Assembly: GCA_947623455.1 (NCBI GenBank)
Contig: OX392536.1
Coordinates: 38,445,465-38,509,464, forward strand
Direction: 5' to 3'
DNA from: Mimachlamys varia
Lineage: Eukaryota; Mollusca; Bivalvia; Pectinida; Pectinidae
DNA: 64,000 nucleotides
The position numbers and the translations under genes were made by a program. Numbering within the stretch: the stretch's first letter is position 1; every line of letters starts with the position of its first letter. Shown in pieces: positions 1 to 11,949 of this stretch. The notes below the pieces were generated by a model. The model made no database searches and was not told where the DNA came from. It worked only from the letters and a program-made list of their open reading frames with translations.

Positions 1-100
1 TTTACAGTCTATTAAAATTTAGTTGATACCTTACCACAGTCATCAGTGGGTTGTTATATGAAACAAGGTGTCTCCTTAATTCATATATTTATGTTTCCAG

Positions 101-248
101 GCGGCCAGAGACATCCTTCCTGTGGTTCACGTCTCCATGGAAGACGTTCAAGTTCATCATCTGGCGCAGATACAAGTGGTGGTTCATCGGATTCCTCATT
201 ATCCTCCTCCTCATCATTCTCATTGCACTATTCATCTACTCCTTCCCG
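101..248 (+). CDS. Ferlin family, penultimate coding exon (C-terminal transmembrane anchor); partial gene
   Basis: Ferlins are large multi-C2-domain, calcium-responsive proteins tail-anchored in vesicle or plasma membrane that act in membrane fusion and repair. This exon encodes the juxtamembrane motif [18 protein letters not shown], then IIWRRYKWW and a hydrophobic run ([19 protein letters not shown]). That order is diagnostic of the dysferlin/myoferlin-type C-terminus. The acceptor is the AG at 99-100 after a pyrimidine-rich tract; one base completes the preceding arginine codon. The donor is GTAATT at 249, leaving phase 0 after a proline codon. All C2 domains lie upstream, outside the window. 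A methionine-initiated open frame at 51 is intronic read-through. Family assignment is firm; which ferlin paralogue is not decided. Confidence 0.93.
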
Positions 249-479
249 GTAATTATTTATACCTACTTCTACATTGGTCCAGATATCTGCACATCTTGAT
301 TTCAGGCAATAAGAGAAACACTTCCATTGTGTTGTCATTAGGATGTCCATATATTTAGTAATAAAGATTATGAAAGGGTTTCTGACAGGTATTCTGGCAC
401 AAATATGATCAAAGTAATGAGAATGGGATTAATTAAAGTTCAGCATCTCATGATTTACTGTATTGCATTGTCATAGGAA

Positions 480-795
480 CGTTTTGTATATTCTGTATAA
501 ACTTCTGTTTCGTTTAGATCAACTGTTGTTCAAAACTTCTATTTCGTTTAGATCAACTGTTGTTTAAAACTTACTTCATTTTCGTTTAGATGAAATGTTT
601 AAACTTTCATTCTGTTTAAATGAAATGTTGTTTAAAATTTCCGTTTTGTTTAGATGAAATATTGTTTAAAATTTCCATTCTGTTTAGCTTGACTTTTGTT
701 CAAAGCTTCTCTGGATCCCATTTTGAAAGACAATTGTTTAAAACTTAAGTTTCTTTTAGATTGACTATTGTTTAAAACTTTTGTCCATTTAGATG
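480..795. repeat. Degenerate ~36-bp minisatellite inside the last ferlin intron
   Basis: About eight degenerate units of the form 'ctgtttagatgaaatgttg' followed by 'tttaaaacttc', with drifting length, fill the intron between the two ferlin exons. No coding frame persists. It is an intronic tandem repeat of no evident function. Confidence 0.75.
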
Positions 796-888
796 GACTG
801 TTATCCTATAACTGTTGTATCAATTGACAATACATGTTTTATATCTACTTTGGATCACTGTTCATGCAGATTTACTTCTGTTTTACAG

Positions 889-921
889 GGTGCATTCAAC
901 AACTGGATCTTGGGGAACTAA
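889..921 (+). CDS. Ferlin terminal coding exon (last ten residues and stop)
   Basis: The acceptor AG at 887-888 follows a 'tttacttctgttttacag' tract. Joined in phase 0 to the previous exon it reads GAFNNWILGN then TAA, so the protein ends ...IYSFP-GAFNNWILGN. Known ferlins also end with a short lumenal or extracellular tail of 10-15 residues directly after the transmembrane helix, often carried by a tiny last exon, so length, phase and position agree. At 33 bp it is easily missed by open-frame scans. The downstream sequence is its 3' UTR. Confidence 0.85.
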   Translation, partial: GAFNNWILGN

Positions 922-1656
922 CCTACACAAACACTGCATGTTTTACTGAGCAACGAGCTAAGAACAATACAATAATGAACTGCGGTTTTACAGAACAACG
1001 ATTACACTATAGAGATACCTACTGAGTACATTATCTCAAACTGGGACCTGTCTTCATGTTATCTCTCTGGGTTGTTCGGTTTACAACTGATTCGAGTCTG
1101 GTTTCCTGTATTTACATCCGACTGGAATTCAGATTTCTCTATTTTCACTACATGTTTTCCCCTATGCGTCTGGAACATAAAAACATTGGTGAATTTCAAC
1201 TGAAGTAAACAATAGAAATTTAAACATGTATAGATGAAACAAGAAACAATAGGAGGATACTTTAGTGTCCTCAGATTGAAAGTTGCTTTGCATATACTCG
1301 TGGACTCAATGGATGTAATAACAAACTGTATAATTATACGTTTTAAGTTTGTAAAACTCGGTTGCCCGTTTTTGTTTATCACATTGTTGAGAAAGCTGTT
1401 TTTGTCTTGTGTGCTTATGAGAAGATAGCGTCCTGTTAGAAATTTACAACATATTGTTATAGAAAGTTCTGAATATGAAGTTGTTACTTACTTTCCAACA
1501 CTTGAGATTCTAATTGTTTGTACCTTGACCTTCCCCCCTTAATCACTGTTGGGTTGTCCTTCATTTGTTCTGGATGGTACCATTATCATACAGGGGGAAG
1601 ACAATGTGTATAGATGTGAAATGTAAGAAAATCTAAGAGATTGAATTGATTGTAAG
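922..1656 (+). other. Ferlin 3' UTR and flank
   Basis: Follows the ferlin stop. No second coding frame is convincing; open frames of 64 and 107 codons on opposite strands overlap and look random. No canonical AATAAA occurs before the transposon boundary at about 1,657, so the 3' end of the transcript cannot be placed. Confidence 0.5.
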
Positions 1657-1658
1657 TA

Positions 1659-4600
1659 CAGTTGAGTGTAAGCTAACCTTTACACCCTAGTGCACTTGGA
1701 GTGCACTACATTTAAACTAGTAGTGCACTACATTTAAACTACAAGTAAACTAGTAGTGCACTACGTCCAGCCAGGTGTGACCACAAAAACCCCTACAGGT
1801 AATGGGAGGGTCCATACCTACCTGTGTCCTTACCTGTACAGATGTAATATGATTTACCTGTACTTTTATGTTTTACTATTGAAGTCATTAGTTGGTCAGT
1901 ACTTCCTCATATAAGTACAAGAATGAACAATTTTGAGATTATGCCAGAAGATATTTATCATAATAACTTAAATAAATTAATTCACTGCATGTCAAAATTA
2001 CAAATAAAATAATAATTTAAATATAGTTACTTATAATTCTTTTTAAAGAAGTAACAATAATTCTTTTCTATCTAAATATTTGTATTCTACAATTAAATTG
2101 AAAGGTATGTGTTCAAATAAAAAATTGTATAACACATGTTTTTAATTTGAAATTATTAAGTTAATCCTACTAAAAATATATGCAGAAAATAAAGTAAACA
2201 ACAGTTGTAATATAAAAAAAATAGATATTAGAAGAACATATTTTGTACTTAGTATAGTTGTTTCAATAACAAATTACTTTAATATTTGACATTAAAGAGC
2301 TAGCTGTGCAATATCAGAGACGTACAAGGTTTTAGAAGTCTCTGGCAGTACTACCTACATGTACCAGTATTGGTATTCTGTTTCACTATACACTCGGGTA
2401 CAATGCATACAAATAAAAGGTTATATAAACATCAAGTAATAATATAAGAAAAGATTACTTTCACCAGAACATTTAAAGCCATTTCCTTCTTCATATCAAA
2501 ATACCAACATACATCTACATGTAATCCAATTGACTGTAATCAATGTTATCATCATTAATCAATTAACAGGCTAGGGCCCTCAGGCCTTTAATCAGACTTG
2601 GCCAGTGATGGCTGTGGGGGAGAGGGAGGTGAGAACCTGGCTAACTACAGACAGCCTAGGGGTGTCCCCTATATATCTTGACCTCTGTACATGGCTCATT
2701 CCCCGAACACCAACTCTGGTAACTTGAAAGAAAGGTGTTTATATAGGAAATCCTTTGAAGTTTAAGTTATAGTCTGTTTCAACTAAGAATGTCAACTCAT
2801 TTGATTTGTAGACATGATACTAAACCCAGTAATGAAATTAATACAATATTTTCATACAATACAGCTTTAATTAATAGAAAATGATCATTAGATATTATTT
2901 ATTTAGATTCAATAAATGAAAGATACTAATTGAAATACATTACTTGAAAAATGAATCTCATTAATGGAATTATTTAAAGCATATTGATAATAAAATTAAG
3001 TTTTTATTCATGTTATAGTAATACATATTTAATACAGCACCGAAAGATAATTATTAGACATCAGTATCTTAAATGAAAAACATTAAATGAAGACAGATAA
3101 TACTAAACTGATGTCACACAAATTAAACACTATTAAATCTGTACAAGTTTAACTACTATATTCTGTGATATAAATAAAGGCATTTGACAGGGTTCGGCAT
3201 GTAAGTATTTTGTGTAATCTTTACAAAAATTGTATAAAAAGAAAAATTATTTGGCAGAAAACCAAAGGGAAATTATTGATGGATACCAATCAAATACTTC
3301 ATTTATCCATATCTGCAAGAGTTCATCAAGGATCTGTTCTTTGGTCCTTTTTATTCCTATCCTTTATTGATATAAAACAGCTGATGTAACTAGCTCATAT
3401 GTACATATATATTTTATATAAAGTACTAACAGATTCTAGATGTATAAGTAATGCATTCATATTTTAATAACTAAAACCAAGGAGTTCTCAAAATACGATA
3501 AAGGTATGAGAGTGATGAGAAAGGGATCTTTAATTGATAAAACATGATACTGCTAATTTCTTACTCCATCTACATCGAAATAACATACTCGGTATTTGTA
3601 AACATGCGTCCATTTTGAACTGTCTTCTAACTTCGGCTTGTTGTTGAAGTGTGCCCCACCTGAATTATTTTCAATTCTTTGGATTTTTCTGTCAAGAGTT
3701 TCTTGTTAGTTACCGCTCAGGTTTACTTCGTTTCAGACTAATTTTTGCATGATTATCAACTAGATTTTTTTCAAAAAAATTCCTGAAGTTATGTATATTG
3801 GGCCTTTAATATATATGACAATACATATGTTTATTTACAAAAATCTGAAAGAAGGTATACGTTTAATCAATATATGACAAAAATTTACACAAATCTGAAA
3901 CTTATATACATATCAATAAATATGATAATTTACACATATATATCTGAAATCAGGTGTAATATATGATAATTTTTCTTAAATCTGGAGCTGTTTTATGCAG
4001 TACCTATTTATCATTTATTTGCAAATATCATTAGTTATTGAGTATCTGATTAGTTATCAGAGGTTGATTTACCTGTGTAACTTACCTGTACAACATTTCT
4101 GCTATAGACTATAACTCACTATCATCACAACTGACCACCTAAGTAAACATGTTTTTATAAGCAGAGTTGGTGTTCGGGGAAGTCCCCCTGTACATGAGGA
4201 TGTGGCCAAGGCAGGTCAGGTACATGTACGTTATTATGCCTGGAGGGTAAAGGATTCTACCTGAAGATCTATATTTGTCCCTTTTAGTTAGATTTTATAT
4301 AAGTCATTAGGTTGATTTAAAAGTACAATAAATGTGACTGGCATAGGCTTAACTTTGTTCTAAGTTAGGTTAATATAACTGCATATTATTTATTTGTTGT
4401 ATACATGTACTTAGTCTTACAATATAGAATTAATTAAAATGATTCCATTAAACTGACCTTGCTTTTTTTTTTTAAATCATTATTACATATATGCATAAAC
4501 CTTAACTTCAAGTCATATTTAAAACAACCTGTAATTGCCTTCAATGTGTAGGCCTTAATATTGGAAATGCATCATTTTAAAATACTTCTATACTGATAAT

Positions 4601-5798
4601 TAGAATAAAATTAAGTATAATGAATGTTAGTATTTTATTATCAAACTATAATGAAGCGACTGAGCCAGAGAGTATATATTCTTAATTATTATTAATTTCA
4701 ATGTTATTTTATGTACTATTAATTAATTATTGTATAATTAAATGTTTTGAATGAAACAAAAAAATGGAATAAAGTTCTCAAAATATCCACTATTTAAAGG
4801 GAAATGTGTAAATATCTAGATATATTCTCAAAGATTTTTAATTTCAGATAAACTTGATAAACCTGAGTAAAAGTTAACATATGTATTATCATATTTATGA
4901 TCCTGGTCATATCCAGCTAAGCCCTTTATTAATCAAATTGGTTTCAAATTTGACCAGTGATAGTCAGATGAGAAATTCTCACCTCAATTGTATCACTGAC
5001 AGGCTTATGTCAGCAGGTGTTCCTTCATAGACAAGGTTGAGACAGGTCAGGTAATTGCCTGAGGGCTGAGGGTCAAATCAAAACATCTGTCCCATACTAA
5101 CCAATCTGACTAAATTTTAATTAATTGTTGTATTACTTTTTTTCAACTTCAAATTCTTATATTTATATTAACACTGTTGTATGTGGTGATATATATACAT
5201 ACAGATCTTAATATAGAAAAAAAATAAAAATAAAGATTATCAAAACTCTATAGAGCGTTCATAAATATATAGATCTGAGGCATGAATGTATTTTATAAAA
5301 ATATATATCTAATTTAATTAAGTAATAAAAGAATATTTATTTGTTATTTTCGCAATTAGTTTTTACAATATTTAAAAATATACTTCTAAACAAATAATTA
5401 ATTTTCTATTTTATTTATATGATGTATGCAAGAAATTTTGGGGGGAAATTGTAAGAGTAATTATCATGATTTCACAATTTCTAGTTTTGAAATGAAAGAA
5501 AAAAGGTTGGTTGAGAAAAATAACTACATAAGATGCATATATATACATTAAAGTTATAAATATTAACTAATGATAAGGCCAGCTTCAAAGTACTAGCAGA
5601 CGACAAAGGTGAGGTACAGATAAAAATCACAGGTAGATGGATGGGACTGCCCATTTACCTGTAGGGGTATTTGACCTATATGGGGTTCAGGGTGTAGTGC
5701 ACTACTAGTTTACCTGTAGTTTAAATGTAGTGCACTACTAGTTTAAACGTAGTGCACTACTAGTGCACTAGGTGTAAAGGTTAGCTTACACTCAACTG
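1659..5798. mobile_element. 4.1-kb non-autonomous TIR element, TA flanks, palindromic subterminal repeats
   Basis: The left end reads CAGTTGAGTGTAAGCTAACC and continues TTTACACC; the right end is its reverse complement, finishing GGTTAGCTTACACTCAACTG. TA flanks both ends (1657-1658 and 5799-5800), consistent with a TA target duplication. The inverted ends continue imperfectly for about 185 bp and contain several copies of TAGTGCACTA, itself a palindrome, separated by 'gtttaaa'. A second internal inverted pair (2699-2720 against 4165-4186, 'ttccccgaacaccaactct') gives a nested foldback. The interior is about 75% AT with no meaningful open frame, so no transposase is encoded. Superfamily is undecided; TA duplication points towards Tc1/mariner-like or related groups. 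Confidence 0.8.
3560..3808 (+). repeat. Partial copy of the 'aaaggcccaatatacgtaac' MITE, nested in the 4.1-kb element
   Basis: From 'actcggtatttgtaaacatg' to 'gtatattgggccttt' this matches the right two-thirds of the complete MITE at 46007-46394 with scattered substitutions. The left end with its terminal repeat is not recognisable, so the copy is truncated or strongly diverged. Confidence 0.75.
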
Positions 5799-5800
5799 TA

Positions 5801-7382
5801 GCTGTTTGTTATGTTTAGGTGATATTTAAGTATGTCGTGTTAAAATCATCAAATATTTACAGAATATTGATTCTGTTATAGACATATTGTCATATCTGGA
5901 AAGAAACAATACCGTGTAAAACTGTTCAGAAAATGTAATAGATATGTAAGAAACAAAAATACAAGCAAAACTCACTGAAATATTTGATAGTAAAAACTAA
6001 GTATTAATTGTGTAAAAATCAGTGGGGTCAGGCAAGCATTTTAACAATTGACTTTTGATCTTAATAGTCACTCTTGCCAATAAACAACCTGCACAAATTA
6101 AGGGGAAGTAACCCTATGTAGCTTTGCCGACTGTTAAACTGGATTTACCCCCTGAAATGTGTTACCTGGTTACCAGCCTTTGTATCAGGAGAGTTTGAAT
6201 GTTTCTTTAGGGGTGATTGAGTTAGCATTAATGTAGAGACAGTGTATCATTCAGGGTTCACACGCAGAATAAAGACGCCCTTTATGAATAAGTAAATGAT
6301 AACTTTGGTATGAAGATGTCAATGTTCTTTTTGTAAAATCTTTCCAAATTTCTTTGTGTAATTTTTTACAGATGTTTTTCTATGCTTATTGTCCTGACAT
6401 TTTGTTAATAATAATTACTAATATTCATAAATATCTGTGAAAAATGTCTAGGTGTAAAGTAGGCAAACTTTGTAGATATTGAGTTATGTTATACTAATTA
6501 TAGTACCTGTCTTTGTGTTATACCTGAACACACTGTGATTGTCTTCTGGTACTTGCCACAAACATAGATGCTATTTGTCTTGCCTACCATACTTTACTGT
6601 ATCTACTGCAATGTGTATATTGAGGGAAGTGTATGATATTTTGTATACAAAACTTAGCCAAGAAGTATTCTAATTTTACATGTATTTTACAAAATTTATT
6701 TCCTAGGTTTAGTTACAAAATTGAATTAAAATCAAATGCATATACTTCAACTTTCCATAATTTGAAAGAGAAGTAATTTTAAAGATCAAAGTTTTGTTGA
6801 ACAGTCGAACAAAAAAATACACACTTCCAACAAAAAGAAACTCACAAAAGCTGTTTTATCTTACGATTTCCACTCTATTTTTGTAACTGATGCATTTTTA
6901 TCATGTTGATGTACCTAAATGACGATATGTGCCTTTTTATATCCAGCTGTATTCACTTGACAAGATGTCGTGAATTTGATCTTTGTACGTCGCAGTAACC
7001 ACCGATGGACCAAGACCTGCGGACATACAATGTTGTACATTGTTGTACATAGTTAAATATCATGTAGAATTGTGTTGTTATAGATAATACTGTATTCTCT
7101 CTTTGTGATTACATCTTACCTTTATTTCTGGCCAAATAATGACCACTTGTTTTGAAACCTTTTCATACTTTATAATAATGGAAAGATGAATAAATATTTT
7201 GAAATGATATATTATCAAAGTAATCAAACTCAATTTGTGTTTCAATGCCTAAATAATTGCAGTTTTTGTGTTGAATCCATTTTACATTTATCAGTGATCA
7301 AATGTTTTTGCTTCCCTGTCACTTCAGAATGTCTAGTGAGTAAAAACAGGCACTTTTCTCAGTGGGAAATTTTTACCATGTA
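5801..7382. other. Intergenic, no gene seen
   Basis: AT-rich unique-looking sequence with stop-dense frames. No exon, RNA gene or clear repeat was recognised between the TIR element and the 41-bp minisatellite. Confidence 0.5.
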
Positions 7383-7703
7383 GAGCAGGCCCTGTCTCAG
7401 TGTAGGAAAGTCTTTACCCAGTACAGCAGGCCCTGTGTCAGTGTGGGAAACGCTTTACCCAGCACAGCAGGCCCTGTGTCAGTGTGGGAAACTCTTTACC
7501 CATCACAGCAGGCTCTGTGTCAATGTGGGGAAACTCTTTACCCAGTACAACAGGCCCTGTGTCAATGTGGGAAACGCTTTACCCAGTACAACAGGCCCTG
7601 TGTCAATGTGGGGAAACTCTTTACCCAGTACAGCAGGTCCTGTGTCAATGTGGGAAACTCTTTACCCAGCACAGCAGGCCCTGTGTTGGTGTTGGAAATA
7701 ATC
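7383..7703. repeat. 41-42-bp minisatellite, about eight units
   Basis: Units read 'cagtgtgggaaactctttac' then 'ccagtacagcaggccctgtgt'. Most are 41 bp, some 42 bp owing to an extra G. Because 41 is not a multiple of three, every frame cycles through the unit and short open frames appear in all three plus frames. The recurring peptide QCGKLFTQ is fortuitous. Confidence 0.9.
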
Positions 7704-7763
7704 TGCCAATTACTGCAGATTCTATGTTGGTATAAAAGAACACTAAGGGAAACACTGCCCTAG

Positions 7764-8950
7764 GAACAGATCAATGCTGCAGCTTTCCACTCTGGAGTGT
7801 GTCAGAGTGGGGATACTGTTGAAAGCTACTGCTGTTACAGTGGTGCAAAACAGATTCTGGCTTCAGTCTTATTGAAACCACACCCAGGCACATTCATCAG
7901 GTATAATTGTAACAACTTGTAAAATTTGAATTTCAGGTCAGATTTGATTTTTTTTTCAGTTCCATTGGCATCACATACTATGATATTTGTGAAGTCTATT
8001 TGGAACAACTAGGAAAATTTAGGATGACTGACAAATATGAAGGAAAACAAATCTAGAAATCTAGAATATAAGTTTTCAAGAACAAGGAAGTAAATATGTC
8101 CTATATAGATTTTTTAAGTCAATCAAATTCCTACAAAAGCCGGTAAAAGTTTCACTAAATTACTTCTATAAACTAGGAGGTTTCTATGTTCTTACACAAC
8201 CCCGTAACTATAGACTGTAAAAGCACTGTAAAGTATACTCTTAAAGTAATCAATCTTACTATGTTTCTGCTGCTGGGATAGAATATATACCTATTCGTAT
8301 CTGAAGCATTGGTGAATCGTGGAGACAATTGAAACGTCCCCGTGTTCATGCAATCACAACTGGTGATATTACAGGTGTTGGGATATTACTGTTTTCTACA
8401 CTTTACAACTTTATATACCTGTGTTAGACATTATATTATATATTTATTAATAATAAACTCCTTTTACAGCACATGGCTTCTTGTTTTATGTAAAAGGGTA
8501 CAGTACTATTTTTGTATTTGTACCTTTGTCACTGGGTACAGCTAGAGCTCAAAGTTTGATGATTTTTGGAGATATAAATTCTTAAACAGGGTCCTTGTTG
8601 GCATGTAGTTCAAACTTGTTTGGGGTAAATGTTAATTTCAGAGTAAGGAAACAAAAAGGGGTACAACTCGATTGACTGAAGAACCATGAGTCTCCTGTTA
8701 AAAAATCACGTATAGTAACCCCAGCATCCCATTTTTGAAACAGTCATACGAGTGGAAGAAATGAGCTGAAGACTATTTTAGTGTTAAGTGAACAAGATTA
8801 GGACCCCCTCGGGACAGAGGGGCTGTTCTCAATAATAATAGAAAAAGACCCCTTGACCCGTTTTAAATACGACTTTCTTCTAAAGTATTGTGGTCCTAGG
8901 ACTGCTACCGATAATTTTAATTTTGTTTTTGAGTATGAGTATGAAGCTGC
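7764..8950. other. Intergenic, no gene seen
   Basis: Stop-dense sequence without a recognised exon or repeat family. The 67-codon plus frame at 8342-8545 is low-complexity hydrophobic and unsupported. Confidence 0.45.
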
Positions 8951-8954
8951 TAGT

Positions 8955-9470
8955 AAAATAACAGAATACCAAAGCGTCAACTAAACCATAATCAGAACTC
9001 AAAATCGATGCAACTAGAGGCAAAATATGAACACAAGGGAAAGATCTACATGGAGACCCTCGTAAAAGTACAAGAGAATAAGACCAGGTGTTCCTGAAAA
9101 ATAAGCGTCTTCTACGTCATCGACGATGTCCGCCATGTAAATCTTGGTCACATCCAAGTTAACATCAATCCTCAAAATGAGAATTGAGTCATCATTGTCA
9201 GTCACAACAAGTAAGTACACTAATAAGCATACTAAAACGTCCATCTTCATATCAATAAAGATTCAAAATATATCTCGATGAGACCAAGATGGTGACCATA
9301 AAACTTGCCAATGGTCTTCATCAAACTGCATCTTTCGAATCCCTGTGCCGTGTGTTCGTCAGCAGCTGTTATCTATCACGAAAAATTTCGATATTCAGAG
9401 CAAGCCCTAGAACAACAAATCAAATGCGATATATTAACACTATAAGATGGAAAAGCAGGGATGTTACTAT
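8955..9470 (-). repeat. Dispersed family D, copy D1
   Basis: One of seven copies of a family recognised by 'agaataccaaagcgtcaac', then 'accaggtgttcc', 'ccgccatgtaaatcttggtc' and 'cgaatccctgtgccg'. Read on the minus strand, this copy keeps a 78-codon frame starting MKMDVLVCLLVYLLVV (signal-peptide-like) and containing SGTPGLILLYFYEG. Other copies carry the same peptide with frameshifts. It is a repeat; whether its ancestor was a first exon or part of a transposon is open. Confidence 0.8.
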
Positions 9471-9599
9471 CAAGAAGGGGAAAGTTCATGATAGGAAAAT
9501 CAAAATCGCACGTTTATTATACAGTTTAGTAATAAGCTGCCCGTTTTGGTCATAGTTTAAGTAAAGACTGAGGTAAAGAATTAATAGAGATTAACCTAG

Positions 9600-11900
9600 G
9601 TTACATTGCTGGTCCTTTCTATCAATACCCTACACATATCCTCTATTGGCCTGGTCCCAAAAAAGATTGGCCAAGGATATGTTCACTTACCTCCAGGAGT
9701 CCAGTGTTAATGACATTATCGATCAGGGTTTGTTCAAAGTAGAATATGCGTCATTTGACACTGCTGTGGAGATGATCAGTATGCTTGGTCAGTGTGCTTT
9801 ATTGGCAGAGTAAGCTTGGTCAGTGTGCTTTATTGGCAGAGTAAGCTTGGTCAGTGTGCTTTATTGGCAAAGTAAGCTTGGTCAGTGTGCTTTATTAACA
9901 CAGTAAGCTTGGTCAGTGTGCTTTATTGGCAGAGTAAGCTTGGTCAGTGTGCTTTATTGGCAGAGTAAGCTTGGTCAGTGTGCTTTGTTGGCACAGTAAG
10001 CTTGGTCAGTGTGCTTTGTTGGCAGAGTAAGCTTGGTCAGTGTGCTTTATTGGCACAGTAAGCTTGGTCAGTGTGCTTTATTGGCACAGTAAGCTTGGTC
10101 AGTGTGCTTTATTGGCACAGTAAGCTTGGTCAGTGTGCTTTATTGGCAGAGTAAGCTTGGTCAGTGTGCTTTGTTGGCAGAGTAAGCTTGGTCAGTGTGC
10201 TTTATTGGCCCAGTAAGCTTGGTCAGTGTGCTTTATTGGCACAGTAAGCTGGGTCAGTGTGCTTTATTGGCACAGTAAGCTTGGTCAGTGTGCTTTGTTG
10301 GCACAGTAAGCTTGGTCAGTGTGCTTTGTTGGCACAGTAAGCTTGGTCAGTGTGCTTTGTTGGCAGAGTAAGCTTGGTCAGTGTGCTTTATTGGCACAGT
10401 AAGCTTGGTCAGTGTGCTTTATTGGCACAGTAAGCTTGGTCAGTGTGCTTTATTGGCAGATTAAGCTTGGTCAGTGTGCTTTATTGGCAGAGTAAGCTTG
10501 GTCAGTGTGCTTTATTGGCAGAGTAAGCTTGGTCAGTGTGCTTTATTGGCAGAGTAAGCTTGGTCAGTGTGCTTTATTGGCAGAGTAAGCTTGGTCAGTG
10601 TGCTTTATTGGCAGAGTAAGCTGGGTCAGTGTGCTTTATTGGCAGAGTAAGCTTGGTCAGTGTGCTTTATTGGCAGAGTAAGCTTGGTCAGTGTGCTTTA
10701 TTGGCAGAGTAAGCTTGGTCAGTGTGCTTTATTGGCACAGTCAGATATCAAGTCACCCCATGGACTTTGAACTGACAGGTTTTAAGACAATGGGAATTAT
10801 TTTGTTGACCGATGTCTCCCAATGGATTGCTCAGTAACATGGTTTTGTTCGAAGATTTTGCATTATTTAGAGTAGGTTATTATGCATCGGAATAGTATTC
10901 CTAGTATGGTTCATTATGTAGAGGAATTCCTGTATGCCGGGGCAAGTAACAATTCTGATTGTATCAGCTTTATGTAAGTGTTAAAGCAGTTGTGTAGGGA
11001 GATTGGGAGAAGTGGAAAGAATGGAAAGTCTTTTGCATATTATATTTTTGGTGCACGACATCAATACAATATATGTGATGGTTAGAATCCCCATGCCAAA
11101 CTTGTTGAACTCAAAGAAACTCTTTCGTTTCTATATAATAGGGGAAAGGCAAAAGTCAATGAAATTAACTTGGCTGTAAGGTTTTGCTCTCTTGCCATAT
11201 CCAGTGCTAGATATTTCAATAGGCGTTTCTATGATTGTACATCAGGCATGTCCAACTCGCGTCACCACATACGCTTTACCCATGAAGGGGGATATTTGGG
11301 TTTGGTCAACCATCCTTTCTTACTTCAGTGGAGTCGCATATATTCCAGACCCGGAGTGGACATCACACTCCACCCTACAACTATTTACAGCGCGGGCAGT
11401 AGCCAGTTGGAGATGGCGCTTATTTTCATTATTTTGATTGGCAGTGGGTTTTCTTTTTCCTGGACGCAGGGTTGGGTTGATAATAATGTGTTAAGAGACA
11501 TCACTTACCTCGAATTTGTCCCTATAGTTTTGGCTTTTAGTTCAAAGTACCGTTGAAATCGTGCGGAAGTACGAGTTTCCCCATGCAGTTTTAGTCGTTC
11601 ATTGTGGCGGCCATGATGCGGTCAACGTGCCTTGGGTCATTTAAAACACGAAATGTTAGGTACACTAGATGCTCTCAGGACTCGTTTACCTGAAACTTTC
11701 ATCATTTGGTCTCTGTAACTTCCAAGTCCGAATAAATATTAAAGTAGCTACTGACATGTCCAGTGGGATGGCTATATAAATGTCCAGAGATTGAAAGTAG
11801 CAATCATACCTTGTTTTGGGCTGATAATGTCCATCTTTCAGACAGTGAATTTTTCCCTGTACAATTCACAGCAACGTCTCCTTGCATATATCCAATTTTA
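9600..11900 (+). mobile_element. Degraded DIRS/Ngaro-type (YR) retrotransposon: RT, RNase H and SGNH-like remnants
   Basis: A series of frame-shifted fragments lies in the order expected for RT-RNase H of tyrosine-recombinase retrotransposons. First comes SVNDIIDQGLFKVEYASFD...GQCALLAE (about 9,690-9,810), continuing after a satellite as SDIKSPH (10,740). Then VDRCLPMDCSVTWF (about 10,810), followed by INLAVRFCSLAISSARYFNR...CTSGMSNSRHHIRFTHE (11,170-11,290). Next is an RNase H-like block containing RDITYLEFVPIVLAF (about 11,500). Finally LVVHCGGHDAVNVP, ETFIIWS and FWADNVHLSDSEFF (11,580-11,860) resemble the SGNH-hydrolase-like segment seen in some such elements. Multiple stops and frameshifts make it dead. 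No integrase-type YR domain or termini were found. Assignment rests on my recognition of motif order, not on a search. Confidence 0.82.
9782..10742. repeat. 31-bp minisatellite (~31 copies) inside the RT of the YR retrotransposon
   Basis: The unit reads 'agcttggtcagtgtgcttta' then 'ttggcagagta', with 'cacagta' and 'ttgttgg' variants, and is strictly 31 bp long. The left edge reads in frame as RT residues ISMLGQCALLAE and the right edge resumes at ALLAQSDIKSPH, so the unit derives from the RT codons themselves. See findings. Confidence 0.95.
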
Positions 11901-11949
11901 GCAGAGAGTGTTTACTTTACAATACATTACTTAAGGCTTAATTGAAGTG

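Noticed and set aside
7362..7763. 133-codon frame with CGK.FTQ peptides, resembling a C2H2 zinc-finger array
   Set aside because: The 41-bp period shifts frame each unit, no His pair spacing is kept, and it is a minisatellite.
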